This document shows positions 27,964-36,969 of a stretch of 64,000 nt of DNA, piece by piece. Below the pieces are notes generated by a model. The model was not told the origin of the DNA. It saw only the letters and a program-made list of their open reading frames with translations, and ran no database searches. The DNA lies in NCBI GenBank assembly GCA_013416395.1, contig JACCEP010000004.1, forward strand, positions 62,001-126,000, written 5' to 3'. The stretch is from Alcaligenaceae bacterium (GTDB lineage Bacteria; Pseudomonadota; Gammaproteobacteria; Burkholderiales; Burkholderiaceae_B). The translations under genes were made by a program, and so were the position numbers. Numbering within the stretch: position 1 is the stretch's first letter; every line of letters begins with the position of its first letter.

Positions 27964-28548
27964 TCAGCTCTGCCAGTTGAGCTGCCAGGCGTCTGAGTGG
28001 GCGTTTTGCAACCAAAGCATGCAGGACAGGGTTTTGGCGTCGGTCACGGCACCGTTTTGGCAGGCCTGAAGCAGCTCACTAATAGGCATGCTGTGAACTT
28101 CAAGAAATTCATCTTTGTCCAGTTGCTGCTGGCCGGCCACCAGGTCGCGTGCGAAGAAAATGTGGATGATTTCGGTGGAGTAGGCAATGGCAAGATGCAG
28201 CTTACCCGCGCATGCCCATTGCCTGGCCGTATAGCCGGTTTCTTCGAGCAGTTCGCGCTGGGCGCATGCCAAGGGCGCTTCGCCGGGGTCGAGTTTGCCT
28301 GCCGGAAATTCTGTCATGACTTGTCCGACGGGGTAGCGAAATTGACGTTCAAGCAACACGTGGTCGTCGTCCAGTAACGGGATAATAACGACGGCCCCAG
28401 GGTGCACAATGTATTCTCGGCTAGACACCTGGCCATCGGGCAACCGCACTGTGTCGCGGCGTGCCTTGAGAAAGCCACCTTCAAAAAGTGTTTGGCTTTC
28501 AACAAGGGTTTCAGCAAGATGATCGTCAGTAACCTGGGGTGTTTTCAT
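27964..28548 (-). CDS. Nudix hydrolase, ADP-ribose pyrophosphatase type
   Basis: A 194-residue Nudix protein. The Nudix box G-x5-E-x7-R-E-U-x-E-E-x-G-U is seen in GKLDPGEAPLACAQRELLEE followed by TGY at about residues 85-107. The preceding VIIPLLDDDHVLLERQFRYPVG is typical of the NudF branch that hydrolyses ADP-ribose to AMP and ribose 5-phosphate. It is convergent with the GST gene across the repeat arrays. Confidence 0.92.
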   Translation of the reverse strand: MKTPQVTDDHLAETLVESQTLFEGGFLKARRDTVRLPDGQVSSREYIVHPGAVVIIPLLDDDHVLLERQFRYPVGQVMTEFPAGKLDPGEAPLACAQRELLEETGYTARQWACAGKLHLAIAYSTEIIHIFFARDLVAGQQQLDKDEFLEVHSMPISELLQACQNGAVTDAKTLSCMLWLQNAHSDAWQLNWQS

Positions 28549-28677
28549 ATGCGCACAAAGTGATAGGCAGCGGCGCCTGGCCTGGGGCCAGGGTGCCGCG
28601 TGTTGGTTCAGAAGTAGTGGGTAAGCGGCTGACTTGAACGCTTGCCAGAGCCGTCAAGCTCAAGGTTTTTTGCTGAA

Positions 28678-29400
28678 TCAGATGCCTTCTGCATACGGAT
28701 CGGCCCGCCGCGAGAAGCGTCGGGATATTTTCCAGATATGCGCCGGAGGCAGATTGGCAATAACGGTTTCGGTGCGTCGCGCCCGCAAACCCAGGCGATC
28801 AAGCAAGCGCCTGGGTACGGGGCAATTAGGCCCATAGGTAAAAAGCAGCATGAAACCGCCCGGGCGTAGGTGTGAAAACACGCCCTGCAGAATATCAACC
28901 TGATGCCGTGCCGACATATTTAGCAACGGCAACCCGCAAATGGCGACACCCGCGCGCTCGTCGGGAAACAGGCGAAGTTGCGCCAGTTTTGTGGCGCTTA
29001 TTTCATGCACCTGCGCACCCGGGAATTCATCGCGTAGCTGGTGCGCAAAGCGTTCACAGGTTTCTATAAGCACCAGGTTTCGGGGAAGAAAGCCCTGAGC
29101 CACGAGCGCTCGCGTAAAAGAACCTGTGCCAGCGCCGAGTTCAAGACAGGGCCCATCAAGTGGGTTGGCTTCGCGGGTAATGGCCGCAGCCAGCCGTGCG
29201 CTGGATGGCCAGATCGCCCCTATGCTTCGAGGGTTGGCGCGCCACGCCTGAAGGAAACTAACGCGTTCTGCCACCCAAGGCAGGTTTGCGGCGTGTGTGA
29301 GCGTAAAGTTCAGGAAACGGCTGGCAAGTTCTAGCGGGCGCGAAAGCACAGGGCTAAACCGAAGGTTGACTGATTCTCCGGTCGAGGCTTTGAGCGGCAT
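28678..29400 (-). CDS. SAM-dependent methyltransferase, phospholipid N-methyltransferase-like
   Basis: A 240-residue class I methyltransferase. Motif I is CLELGAGTGSFTRALVAQG near residue 77, preceded by NPRSIGAIWPSSARLAAAI, which is characteristic of bacterial phospholipid N-methyltransferases and rRNA-dimethylase-like relatives. GVAICGLPLLNMSAR is motif IV. It may methylate phosphatidylethanolamine, but some members have unknown targets. It lies 129 bases upstream of the Nudix gene on the same strand. Confidence 0.78.
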   Translation of the reverse strand: MPLKASTGESVNLRFSPVLSRPLELASRFLNFTLTHAANLPWVAERVSFLQAWRANPRSIGAIWPSSARLAAAITREANPLDGPCLELGAGTGSFTRALVAQGFLPRNLVLIETCERFAHQLRDEFPGAQVHEISATKLAQLRLFPDERAGVAICGLPLLNMSARHQVDILQGVFSHLRPGGFMLLFTYGPNCPVPRRLLDRLGLRARRTETVIANLPPAHIWKISRRFSRRADPYAEGI

Positions 29401-29775
29401 GCGCGATCTCCTTAAGGGCTTAGCTGCTTGCCTACCTGCAAGGTTAGGAAGGTAAACGGCTCAAATTAAAAGCGTACTACGAAGTAGATGGCACGGGCAT
29501 GTGTGTTACCCATGCTAACGTAAGAAAATGCCAGCCCCAAATGCTTGCAGACAACTTAGATGATACGCCTGCGAGTATGCTTGCATGAAGCCGTATCTGG
29601 GCATGGAAATTGCCCGTAACTCCATTAAACCTCAGCCGAGGCAATCCTGACGCATTTTATGATGCCGTTTGGGAGCAAACTACAGATTGATGGGCAACAA
29701 ATACAGGCGGCGTGGCTGGTTGGCTACGCTTGTTTAATAGCCGGTCTGAAAATCGGCGATTTTCGGAGTATTTAC
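29401..29775. other. Spacer between the methyltransferase and DUF883 genes
   Basis: No gene is supported. An in-frame extension of the DUF883 gene reaches back to 29659 but lacks a ribosome-binding site. The stretch should hold two divergent promoters. Confidence 0.55.
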
Positions 29776-30138
29776 ATGAACGACAAAACGCAGTCTGAAG
29801 ACAGTAACGACTTTGACGATCACGATAAGGTCGATAGTGCGCAAGTAAAGGCCAGCTTTGATAACCTCGTTGAGAGTGCCGAAGACTTACTCAAAACCAC
29901 GGCGAGCTACAGTGGCGCAGAAGTTCAGGCAGCACGCGACAAGCTACGCCTGCAGCTAGACCTGGCTGGCAGGCAACTGGACGATTATCGCGGCACCATT
30001 GAAGAGCGCCTGTGCAATACCGTAAAGTCGGGCGAACGCTGCATACGCCAGCACCCCTGGAAGGCAGTAGGGTTGGCCGCGTTGGTCGGCATGATCTGGG
30101 CCAAGTGCATGTCTGGCGGTGACGATAGACGGCTGTAA
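29776..30138 (+). CDS. DUF883 (ElaB/YqjD-type) membrane-anchored protein
   Basis: A 120-residue protein from ATG 29776, with GGAG at 29764-29767. It has an acidic N-terminus, a long amphipathic helical region (about 25-95), and a C-terminal hydrophobic stretch HPWKAVGLAALVGMIWAKCM. This is the layout of ElaB/YqjD proteins, which attach ribosomes to the inner membrane in stationary phase in E. coli. The function here is inferred from the family. The following 278 bases hold a CGGTGC/GCACCG hairpin near 30156 and no supported gene. Confidence 0.85.
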   Translation: MNDKTQSEDSNDFDDHDKVDSAQVKASFDNLVESAEDLLKTTASYSGAEVQAARDKLRLQLDLAGRQLDDYRGTIEERLCNTVKSGERCIRQHPWKAVGLAALVGMIWAKCMSGGDDRRL

Positions 30139-30416
30139 GTGGGTGACACGGTGCATATAGGCACCGGGCGCAATGTATTGCGGCGGTCGACGATAGTATG
30201 CATTACACGTTCGGCCTGCCGCGAGTGCCCTGTGCGGGCCAAGCGTGGCCTGTCCGGTACGGCCGTATGACGCTTGCCAACAGCACGTTTTTACTTTTTC
30301 TGACGTTTCAGCAGGCAATGTGACGAGCGGTATTTCCCCTATCTCAGGCAGGGGTGTGATGAAGGGCCTTCAAACCATTGTTCATGTTAAGGCGTTGCAG
30401 CGCGGTTGGTTGCGCA

Positions 30417-30629
30417 TCACGCCAGGTTACGTTGCGCCCAGGTTTCGGCCTCGATCGCCATGTCCATCATCAGCTTGATAATTTGGATTTCAGATTTTCC
30501 CAACGCCCGTTGCCTGTCTGAAAAGTCTGCCATGCTGGTGTCTGTGGGAAACCAGTCTCTTTCAGGCTGAAGCTCCAGGCCGTCTGCGTTTTTAATATTG
30601 CCATTGGGCAAGATGTACCAGGTGCTCAT
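30417..30629 (-). CDS. Small hypothetical protein downstream of argO
   Basis: A 70-residue protein from ATG 30629 (AGGAA 7 bases upstream), beginning MSTWYILPNGNIKNADGLEL. I do not recognise it. The Trp/Tyr-rich beta-like start and a helical second half (SEIQIIKLMMDMAIEAETWAQ) look like a folded small cytosolic protein. It starts 60 bases after argO on the same strand and may share its transcript. Confidence 0.6.
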   Translation of the reverse strand: MSTWYILPNGNIKNADGLELQPERDWFPTDTSMADFSDRQRALGKSEIQIIKLMMDMAIEAETWAQRNLA

Positions 30630-30689
30630 GTGTATTCCTTTCGTAAAAAGGTGCAGTGCTTTGGCCGTTGGCGATGCAGCACGCGGCAA

Positions 30690-31322
30690 TTAAACGCCTT
30701 TATAGGCCAACCCCAGCGCGAGGCCGGTCATGATAACGGCAATAATGCCATCAAGTATGCGCCATGCCCGGGGGTTGGAGAACAACGGCGCAAACAGCCG
30801 AGAGCCTGCGCCCAAAATGGCCAGCCACACAATACTGGCGGTAAGCGCCCCGATGGCGAAACCGATGCGGGCTTCTTCGAAACGATCGGCCAACGACCCG
30901 ACCACCATCATATCGAGCCAGAAATGTGGGTTGAGCAGGCTAAACCCCACAGCGCCCAGAAGGGCACCTCGTCGCGATGGCACGGCTTGCCGAGCGGCGA
31001 CCAGCCCGCCGGTATGTGTGACGGCGCGCCGTGCAGACTGAAACGCATACCAGAGCAGAAAGCTTACGCCAAACCAGAGTATGAACTCGCTTAGGTCTGG
31101 CAGCCAGGCGGTGACAGCTTGCAAACCCCAAACACTGGCAAAGATAAAGACGGAGTCTATTAAAGCGCAAATCAGAAGAACGCTGATGAGATGGGCGCGC
31201 ATTAAGCCCTGCCGCAGTATGAAGGCGCTTTGCGCACCCACGACGGCGAACAGGCCCATGCCGGTGGCGACGCCGCTGGCCCAAGCTGAAAAAAGAGGGG
31301 GATAAGATACAAGCGAAAACAT
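30690..31322 (-). CDS. argO: LysE/ArgO-family amino acid exporter
   Basis: A 210-residue exporter with six hydrophobic segments. The start at 31322 (MFSLVSYPPLFSAWASGVATG) aligns with the family better than the 10-codon longer frame. GLFAVVGAQSAFILRQGL and NPHFWLDMMVVGSLADRF are typical of the LysE/ArgO branch that exports arginine or lysine. The divergent argP gene supports the call: ArgP activates argO in E. coli. The 121-base divergent spacer should carry the ArgP site; I see no clear one by eye. Confidence 0.88.
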   Translation of the reverse strand: MFSLVSYPPLFSAWASGVATGMGLFAVVGAQSAFILRQGLMRAHLISVLLICALIDSVFIFASVWGLQAVTAWLPDLSEFILWFGVSFLLWYAFQSARRAVTHTGGLVAARQAVPSRRGALLGAVGFSLLNPHFWLDMMVVGSLADRFEEARIGFAIGALTASIVWLAILGAGSRLFAPLFSNPRAWRILDGIIAVIMTGLALGLAYKGV

Positions 31323-31443
31323 AATGACTCTGTAAACCAAAAAAAGCGCCATAGCCCTTCGCTATTAGCCCCAGCCATTCTGCCTTCGTTTTAATATAAA
31401 ATACAGCTAAACTAAGTTAACCTACATAAGAAAATCTAATGTC

Positions 31444-32340
31444 ATGAATCTGGATCACGGAAACCTGCGTGCACTGGCGGCCGTCGTGCGTGAAGGCAGC
31501 TTCGAGCGGGCTGCTGCAGTGCTCAACGTAACGCCGTCAGCCGTTTCACAGCGCATCAAGTTGCTTGAGGGGCGTATGGGAAGGCTGCTGGTGCAGCGTA
31601 CTGTGCCTACGGCAGCAACGCCTGATGGCCAGATACTGGTGCATCTGGCCGAGCAAGCTGCACTGCTCGAGCATGACGCGCTGAGCCGACTGGGTTTTGA
31701 TGAAGACATCCCTCAGGCCAGCATCGCGATCGCCGTCAATCATGACAGCCTCGAAACCTGGTTTATGCAGGCGGCGGCGCTGTTTTCGGCGCGCACTAAT
31801 GCAACGCTCGATCTGCAGTCAGAAGATCAAGACCATACGGCCGCCTTACTTCGCAATGGCACCGTGTTGGGTGCTGTGACCACGCTGGGCGAGCCTGTGC
31901 AGGGGTGCCATGTTCATCGATTGGGAAGCATGCGCTATGTCGCGACCTGCTCACCGGCTTTTCACGAAAGGTATTTTGCCAAGGGCGTCAGTGCGCGCAC
32001 GCTGGCTGAGGCGCCAGTGCTGGTGTTCAATCGTAAAGATGCCATGCAGGCACGTTTTGCGCTAAAAGTTATGGGAGACCAACCCTGGAGACCACCTGTA
32101 TGGTGGATACCCTCGTCAAGGGCGTTTGTGCGGGCCACACTTGATGGGATGGGTTGGACCATGAACCCATTACCTATGGTTGAGCAAGAATTGAACGACG
32201 GCCTTCTGGTGCCGTTGCGCGCAAGAGCCTGGGAAGACGTGCCACTTTACTGGCAACACTGGCGCATAAACTCGCAAGCCATGAATGTTTTGAATCAGTC
32301 TGTGCTTGAGGCTTCAAAAAGCCTGATCCACAAGCGTTAA
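31444..32340 (+). CDS. argP: LysR-family regulator ArgP
   Basis: A 298-residue LysR-type regulator. The N-terminal helix-turn-helix reads REGSFERAAAVLNVTPSAVSQRI with ALAAVV before it, the ArgP/IciA pattern. LLVQRTVPTAATPDGQ follows, then the effector domain. It is divergent from argO as expected for an activator and its target exporter; lysine and arginine are the known effectors of the family. Two hairpins lie after its stop. Confidence 0.9.
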   Translation: MNLDHGNLRALAAVVREGSFERAAAVLNVTPSAVSQRIKLLEGRMGRLLVQRTVPTAATPDGQILVHLAEQAALLEHDALSRLGFDEDIPQASIAIAVNHDSLETWFMQAAALFSARTNATLDLQSEDQDHTAALLRNGTVLGAVTTLGEPVQGCHVHRLGSMRYVATCSPAFHERYFAKGVSARTLAEAPVLVFNRKDAMQARFALKVMGDQPWRPPVWWIPSSRAFVRATLDGMGWTMNPLPMVEQELNDGLLVPLRARAWEDVPLYWQHWRINSQAMNVLNQSVLEASKSLIHKR

Positions 32341-32384
32341 AATACAATGCTAAGCGGGGTGCTACATGTGGCAGCATGGCAGCC

Positions 32385-32459
32385 GACGGTTGGGCGCACT
32401 CATGCGCCGACCGTCATGGCCATGTCAGGTCAGCGGCTACCAAAGCAGCCCCTGACCTG
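32385..32459. terminator. Two hairpins between convergent argP and the small parvulin
   Basis: GACGGT...ACCGTC with GCGCA/TGCGC inside (32385-32415) and CAGGTCAG...CTGACCTG (32426-32459, 13 base pairs with one mismatch) lie back to back. They separate two genes that meet tail to tail. T-runs are absent. Confidence 0.5.
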
Positions 32460-32464
32460 TAACA

Positions 32465-32746
32465 TTAATCTTGACGCTCAGTAACTTCGAGCAGATGGTA
32501 GCCAAACTGGGTTTTTACTGGGCCTTGTACAACACCAACGGGGGCGCTAAAGACCACTGCGTCGAACTCAGGTACCATTTGGCCGCGACCAAATGTACCA
32601 AGATTGCCACCGTCGCGGCTGGACGGGCAGCTTGAGTTTTCTTTGGCGACCTGGCCAAAATCGGCGCCATTTTCAATAGCCGTTTTAAGTTCGTTGCACT
32701 TGGCTTCGTTGTCGACCAGAATGTGACGGGCTGAGGCTTGAGCCAT
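32465..32746 (-). CDS. ppiC: Small parvulin, PpiC type
   Basis: A 93-residue single-domain peptidyl-prolyl isomerase, equal in length to E. coli PpiC. It has SARHILVDNEAKCNELK, SSCPSSRDGGNLGTFGRGQMVPEFD and KTQFGYHLLEV. No signal peptide is present, so it acts in the cytoplasm. ATG 32746 is preferred to the GTG two codons upstream because AAGGAG is 8 bases before it. Confidence 0.92.
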   Translation of the reverse strand: MAQASARHILVDNEAKCNELKTAIENGADFGQVAKENSSCPSSRDGGNLGTFGRGQMVPEFDAVVFSAPVGVVQGPVKTQFGYHLLEVTERQD

Positions 32747-32922
32747 AAACACTACTCCTTAATTAAATAATTTTTACCACACGCCTGAGTATCAGCCCCG
32801 ACCTTCAAGACGGGGCGAGCAAGGCAGCAATCTTCTGGAGCCGAATGCTCCGCTAATCAGTGGCATAAAAATTCCGGCTATAAGGCCGGGATTCCTCACA
32901 GAATAACGTACTTTTAAAGCCT

Positions 32923-33954
32923 ATGTATCACACCACTCTCGCTCAGCGCGTCATCCGCATTCTCGTGTGCGTCCTTGTTGCGGCATATACCGTCTGGGGA
33001 GCCATGGCAATGTGGTATCAACTGCCGGGGCCTTTGCCGGTTCGATGGGTCGTCATTTTTGCATGGTGTGCGCTGGGCGTTTATATTATTTATAGATCCC
33101 GTCCCACTCGCGCCGCACGGGTGCACTCGGCCCGCCTGTCTTGGCTGGCCTATGCAGCGATAGCAGGTGCGTTGCTGGCCTGGTGGAGCACCTTGGCCCC
33201 GTCGCATCAGCGTTTCTGGGCCGATGATGTGGCAAGAATGCTTGAATCAGATGTAAAGGGCAATATGGTCGAGTTGCGTAATGTGCGTAACTTTGACTGG
33301 CGTAGTGAAACTGACTACACCCCACGTTGGGAAACGCGTCACTATGACCTTGAAACGCTGGCAAATGCCGATCTGTTTCTGTCGTATTGGATGGGGCCGA
33401 AGATTGCCCATACGCTGGTTTCTTTTGGTTTTGACGATGGCCAGCGCGTGGTGTTTTCGCTTGAAATTCGCAAAGAGCAACAAGAAAGCTTTTCTGCAGT
33501 AGGCGGGTTTTTTCGGCAATTTGAACAGGTTATTATCGCGGCAGACGAGCGCGATATTATCCGTGTTCGCAGCAATGTTCGCGGCGAAGATGTATATGTT
33601 TACCGTCTGGGCTTAAGCCCAGAGCAGCTCAAGACACTGTTTATGGTGTACCTGACTGATGCTCAGGCGCTGTTGAACAAACCAAAATTTTACAACTCGC
33701 TAACCAGCAACTGCACCACGATTGTGTACGACGTGGCTCGCCACGTTGATCCGGGCCTGCCGTTTGATTACCGGCTGCTGCTGTCAGGCTATTTTGCAAA
33801 TTATGCCTATGATCATGGTGGCCTGATTGGCGGCCATTCGTTTGCAAGCCTGCGTGAGGCGGGCCGAATTCACAGCCGCGCGCTGGCGGCTGGAGACGAC
33901 GATGCATTTTCTGCGTTAATACGGCGCGGTGTTCCTGGTGTTTCGCCTGCTTAA
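32923..33954 (+). CDS. DUF4105-domain membrane protein
   Basis: A 343-residue protein with three hydrophobic helices in the first 90 residues, then a periplasmic DUF4105 (Lnb-N-like) domain: NFDWRSETDYTPRWETR, DLFLSYWMGPKIAHTLVSFGF, and the cysteine/histidine region FYNSLTSNCTTIVYDVARHV near 260-285. The domain resembles papain-like lipoprotein N-acyl-modifying proteins. The conserved Cys in SNC and a later His (DHGG) would fit a catalytic pair, which is inference. It stands alone. Confidence 0.8.
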   Translation: MYHTTLAQRVIRILVCVLVAAYTVWGAMAMWYQLPGPLPVRWVVIFAWCALGVYIIYRSRPTRAARVHSARLSWLAYAAIAGALLAWWSTLAPSHQRFWADDVARMLESDVKGNMVELRNVRNFDWRSETDYTPRWETRHYDLETLANADLFLSYWMGPKIAHTLVSFGFDDGQRVVFSLEIRKEQQESFSAVGGFFRQFEQVIIAADERDIIRVRSNVRGEDVYVYRLGLSPEQLKTLFMVYLTDAQALLNKPKFYNSLTSNCTTIVYDVARHVDPGLPFDYRLLLSGYFANYAYDHGGLIGGHSFASLREAGRIHSRALAAGDDDAFSALIRRGVPGVSPA

Positions 33955-33988
33955 CTTAACTGGCCCGCTTTTAGCGTGCTAGAGCGTA

Positions 33989-34153
33989 TTACTGCTCTTC
34001 TTTTACGTCTTTGTCAGTGCCGTTGTGCAGCGAACGCATGGGTGGTTGGTCGCGCTGGGCACGTTCGTTAACGATACGCATAGACAGTGGCACCACATAC
34101 TGTTTGACCTTCCAGTTGCGGTAAGGGGCTTCGGTAGGCTTATTCTGCAGCAT
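33989..34153 (-). CDS. Small conserved-looking protein, unknown function
   Basis: A 54-residue frame on the minus strand begins MLQNKPTEAPYRNWKVKQY, continues VVPLSMRIVNERAQRDQPPM and ends KDVKEEQ. GAGG lies 6 bases before the ATG. The residue mix is protein-like, with an aromatic/basic core and a charged tail. I do not recognise a family. It is the only frame with a good start in the 900 bases between DUF4105 and the ABC binding protein. Confidence 0.55.
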   Translation of the reverse strand: MLQNKPTEAPYRNWKVKQYVVPLSMRIVNERAQRDQPPMRSLHNGTDKDVKEEQ

Positions 34154-34449
34154 CTTGAACCTCATAGTGCGGCGTTAGACAGCCATGTTTTTTTACGTTG
34201 GCGCCAGTTGAATTGGCTACCACAGCAAAGAACAGGCGATCAACAGTTGTGAACGACGACTTGTGCAAAGCCTCGTTAGTTGAAGCCAGCGCCATATGAT
34301 GACAGCCGTATATGTCAGTGGTGCTACAGCGCTGTGATACTTTTTCCATAATGGGGCCAGACCCTATTTTCGTCAATTAGCATTAACGATAGCTATCCCC
34401 AGCGATGTTCGTGTCCGTCGCGCTGATTGTGCATCAGTTAGTCAGTCAG
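34154..34449. other. Gene-poor stretch upstream of the small ORF
   Basis: A 78-codon minus-strand frame (34140-34376) overlaps the small gene's start but has no convincing start site. Near 34352-34368 lies GGGGCCAGACCCTATTTT, which resembles the GGGTC(A/T)GACCC-type short palindromes often found near REP-associated transposases. I see no transposase. Confidence 0.4.
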
Positions 34450-34453
34450 TTAG

Positions 34454-34552
34454 AGATCCTCTGAACAAGCTCGAGGTCGAAAAAACAGATTCAATAAAAT
34501 CAATTATTTACGACAGCGGACTCAGCTGAAAACCGACTTATTCAGACCTTTC
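34454..34552. mobile_element. MITE-like remnant with TTAG target duplication
   Basis: The left end AGATCCTCTGAACAAG and the complement of the right end, GAAAGGTCTGAATAAG, share TCTGAA(C/T)AAG as imperfect 16-base terminal repeats. The 99-base element is flanked on both sides by TTAG (34450-34453 and 34553-34556), a 4-base duplication of the YTAR type made by some IS5-family elements. The interior is AT-rich and noncoding, so it is either a MITE or a deletion derivative of an insertion sequence. Confidence 0.6.
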
Positions 34553-34556
34553 TTAG

Positions 34557-34602
34557 TCAAGCAATCAAGCAATCAAGCAATCAAGCAATCAAGCAATCAA
34601 GC
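34557..34602. repeat. 8-base tandem repeat TCAAGCAA
   Basis: Five full copies and a six-base partial copy start right after the presumed TTAG duplication of the MITE-like element. The array is noncoding. The remaining 34603-34858 stretch shows only the leader of the ABC binding protein gene. Confidence 0.93.
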
Positions 34603-34858
34603 GGGTTCTCCGCTTTTCCCCTTCCGCTCAGTCTGGCCGTCCATATGGCTTTCTGTTTGCGACATTGGGTGTTCAGCTCAGGTCCGAATCACCGCGCCGC
34701 CGTCAGGCCTAAGGCATTGCCGGAAAATGTGTATTTCTGATAGGTTGTGGTGTTCTGCAGGCATGGACGGGTATCTTTCGTCTGCTTAGCATGGATGTAT
34801 GGCGTTTTTTGTGATTTCGATCCGAATTGGCCATACACAATAACTAGGAGACATACCC

Positions 34859-36076
34859 ATGCAAACCAAATTCTGGAGCCGTACGATGGCTTCCCTTGCG
34901 TTCGCCGCCGGTGCAACGACAGCGTCCGCCCAAACCCTGTCTGGAGACGTGCTGCGCATTGGCGTGCTTACTGACATCTCAGGTGTATACGCTGACGTTT
35001 CCGGCAAGGGGGCCATTGAGGCCGTAAAGATGGCGGTGGAAGATTACGGCGGCACTATGTTCGGTAAGCCCATCGATGTGGTTTACGCAGACCATCTCAA
35101 TAAGCCCGATATCGGGGCGGCCAAGGCCCGCGAGTGGTTCGACACGGGAGATGTCGACATGATCACCGACCTGGCCAACTCAGGTGTTGCACTGGCGGTC
35201 GCCGGCATCGCCAAAGACAAGAAGCGGCACATTATTGTCAATAACCCCTCCAATGTCGGTCTGACCAACGAGATGTGCTCGCCCTATACCGTTCATTACA
35301 CCTACGATGCCTATTCGCTGGCACATGGCACAGGCCGCACGATTGCTGAGCAGCCAGGGGGCGATACCTGGTTTTTCCTGACAGTTGACTTCGCATTTGG
35401 CATAGGTCTTGAGCAGCAGGTCAGTGAGGTGGTTCGGGCAGCTAACGGACGTGTGGTTGGCGCTGCAAGGCATCCGCTCGGCACCACAGACTTCTCATCC
35501 TTTGCGTTGCAGGCACAAACTTCAGGCGCAAAAATCATCGGGTTGGCTTCTACGGGGCACGACACGGTCAATGCGATCAAGGCTGCCCGTGAATTTGGGC
35601 TGACGCCCAACCAGAAGCTGGCCGCGCTGTTGTTGTGGATTAACGATGTGCATGCATTGGGGTTGGACGTTGCTCAGGGACTGCAGCTGACTAATGCCTG
35701 GTATTGGGACATGAATGATGGTTCGCGTGATTTTGCCAAGCGTTATTACGAGCGCATGCAAAGCATGCCCAATATGGCTCACGCGGGTGACTATTCATCC
35801 ACGATGCACTACCTGAAAGCCGTCGAGGCGGCCGGTACCGATGACCCGGATGCTGTGTCGGCAAAAATGCGCGAGATGCCTGTTAATGACTTCTTCGCCA
35901 CTAACGGAGCCATCCGCGAAGACGGCCGCATGGTACATGATATGTATCTGTGGGAAGTGAAGTCGCCAGAAGAGTCGGCCAAGCCATGGGATTACTTCAA
36001 ACTGATAAAAACCATACCCGCCGCCCAGGCCTTCGCGCCGCTATCTGACAGCAAATGCTATCTGGTCAAAAAGTGA
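34859..36076 (+). CDS. Branched-chain-type ABC transporter substrate-binding protein
   Basis: A 405-residue periplasmic binding protein (Peripla_BP_6 type) with a signal peptide (about 1-25, ending TASAQ) and AGGAG 8 bases before its ATG. Family marks are LRIGVLTDISGVYADVSGKG and the receptor-ligand layout through GVAL. No permease or ATPase genes are adjacent, so it is an orphan receptor. The amide/urea or aromatic-acid subfamilies share this form, so the ligand is not set. The convergent neighbour is an AraC regulator. Confidence 0.88.
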   Translation: MQTKFWSRTMASLAFAAGATTASAQTLSGDVLRIGVLTDISGVYADVSGKGAIEAVKMAVEDYGGTMFGKPIDVVYADHLNKPDIGAAKAREWFDTGDVDMITDLANSGVALAVAGIAKDKKRHIIVNNPSNVGLTNEMCSPYTVHYTYDAYSLAHGTGRTIAEQPGGDTWFFLTVDFAFGIGLEQQVSEVVRAANGRVVGAARHPLGTTDFSSFALQAQTSGAKIIGLASTGHDTVNAIKAAREFGLTPNQKLAALLLWINDVHALGLDVAQGLQLTNAWYWDMNDGSRDFAKRYYERMQSMPNMAHAGDYSSTMHYLKAVEAAGTDDPDAVSAKMREMPVNDFFATNGAIREDGRMVHDMYLWEVKSPEESAKPWDYFKLIKTIPAAQAFAPLSDSKCYLVKK

Positions 36077-36126
36077 GATCAAGCCTGATTGCATCTGGCG
36101 TCTCGCCGCATCGGTGGACGCCGGGC

Positions 36127-36969
36127 TTAGCCTCTGGGTTTGCTGCGGTACTCAGAAGGCCGAAAGCCCGTCAGACGCTTAAACGTATTGGAAAACGTAA
36201 AGGGGTTTATGTATCCGACGTTGCGGGCGACGACTTCAATTTTTTTGGATGTCGTGACAAGCTGATGGGCAGCCTGAGCAATACGCATGGTGGTCAGCTG
36301 CTTGCCCGGGCTGCGGCCAAAGTTTTTCCAGCACAGGCGACGAAGATGTTCAGGGCTCATATTGGCAAGGCCAGCCAGGTCGTCGAGCTTCCAGTCGCGG
36401 CCCAGGTCAGCCAGTACTGCCGTCCACATCTGATTCAGTCGCGGTTCGCGTTGCCAGGGGTCGACCATGCGTGCGACGTAGCGTTCAATAAGGTCAACCC
36501 AGGCGGCGCAAGAGCCGGGATCGGCACTGACGCTCATCTCTTGCGCCAGACCCAGAATGGCATGCTGGAGTGGCTGGCCATCAAAGTGGGTGAGCCCCGG
36601 CGTCATGGCGCCGGCCAGCGATCGTGGCGAAGACGGCATGAAGCGAACCCAGCAAAGCTGCCAACGAACGTCAGGCAAGCAATGGAAGGCATGCAGTGCA
36701 TGGGCGGGTGCAAAGCTGGCAATACCTGCGCTCTGCCTGTGCCAACGCCCGTCGAGCAAGGTTCTGCCTTCACCTCCCAGACATACTTGCAGAAACGAGC
36801 CGCTAAGGCGGGTGCGCACAATGGTGTAGGGCGCAGCAGCATCGATGACGGCTACATGGGCGATATGGCGCGAGGCCAGGGCTTCGCAATGCTCGGCACG
36901 CACCGTGGTAAGACGCGTGTCGTCCCCATAGATATGTGTTTCGGTTTGCAGGTTGGGAGTATTGATCAT
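36127..36969 (-). CDS. AraC-family transcriptional regulator
   Basis: A 280-residue regulator from ATG 36969; a longer frame reaches 37056 but would overlap the next gene's promoter. The N-terminal cupin-like sensor domain (about 1-165) is followed by two helix-turn-helix motifs at the C-terminus: WKLDDLAGLANMSPEHLRRL and IEVVARNVGYINPFTFSNTF, with KRLTGFRPSEYR closing the domain. It is divergent from the PEP-hydrolase-like gene and is the likely regulator of that operon. Confidence 0.9.
   Translation of the reverse strand: MINTPNLQTETHIYGDDTRLTTVRAEHCEALASRHIAHVAVIDAAAPYTIVRTRLSGSFLQVCLGGEGRTLLDGRWHRQSAGIASFAPAHALHAFHCLPDVRWQLCWVRFMPSSPRSLAGAMTPGLTHFDGQPLQHAILGLAQEMSVSADPGSCAAWVDLIERYVARMVDPWQREPRLNQMWTAVLADLGRDWKLDDLAGLANMSPEHLRRLCWKNFGRSPGKQLTTMRIAQAAHQLVTTSKKIEVVARNVGYINPFTFSNTFKRLTGFRPSEYRSKPRG

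Noticed and set aside
30271-30330. 18-residue hydrophobic peptide frame (MTLANSTFLLFLTFQQAM)
   Set aside because: No ribosome-binding site, no context, and short enough to be chance.
34140-34376. 78-codon minus-strand frame before the small gene
   Set aside because: It has no ribosome-binding site, overlaps the better-supported 54-residue gene's start and has an unconvincing residue mix.
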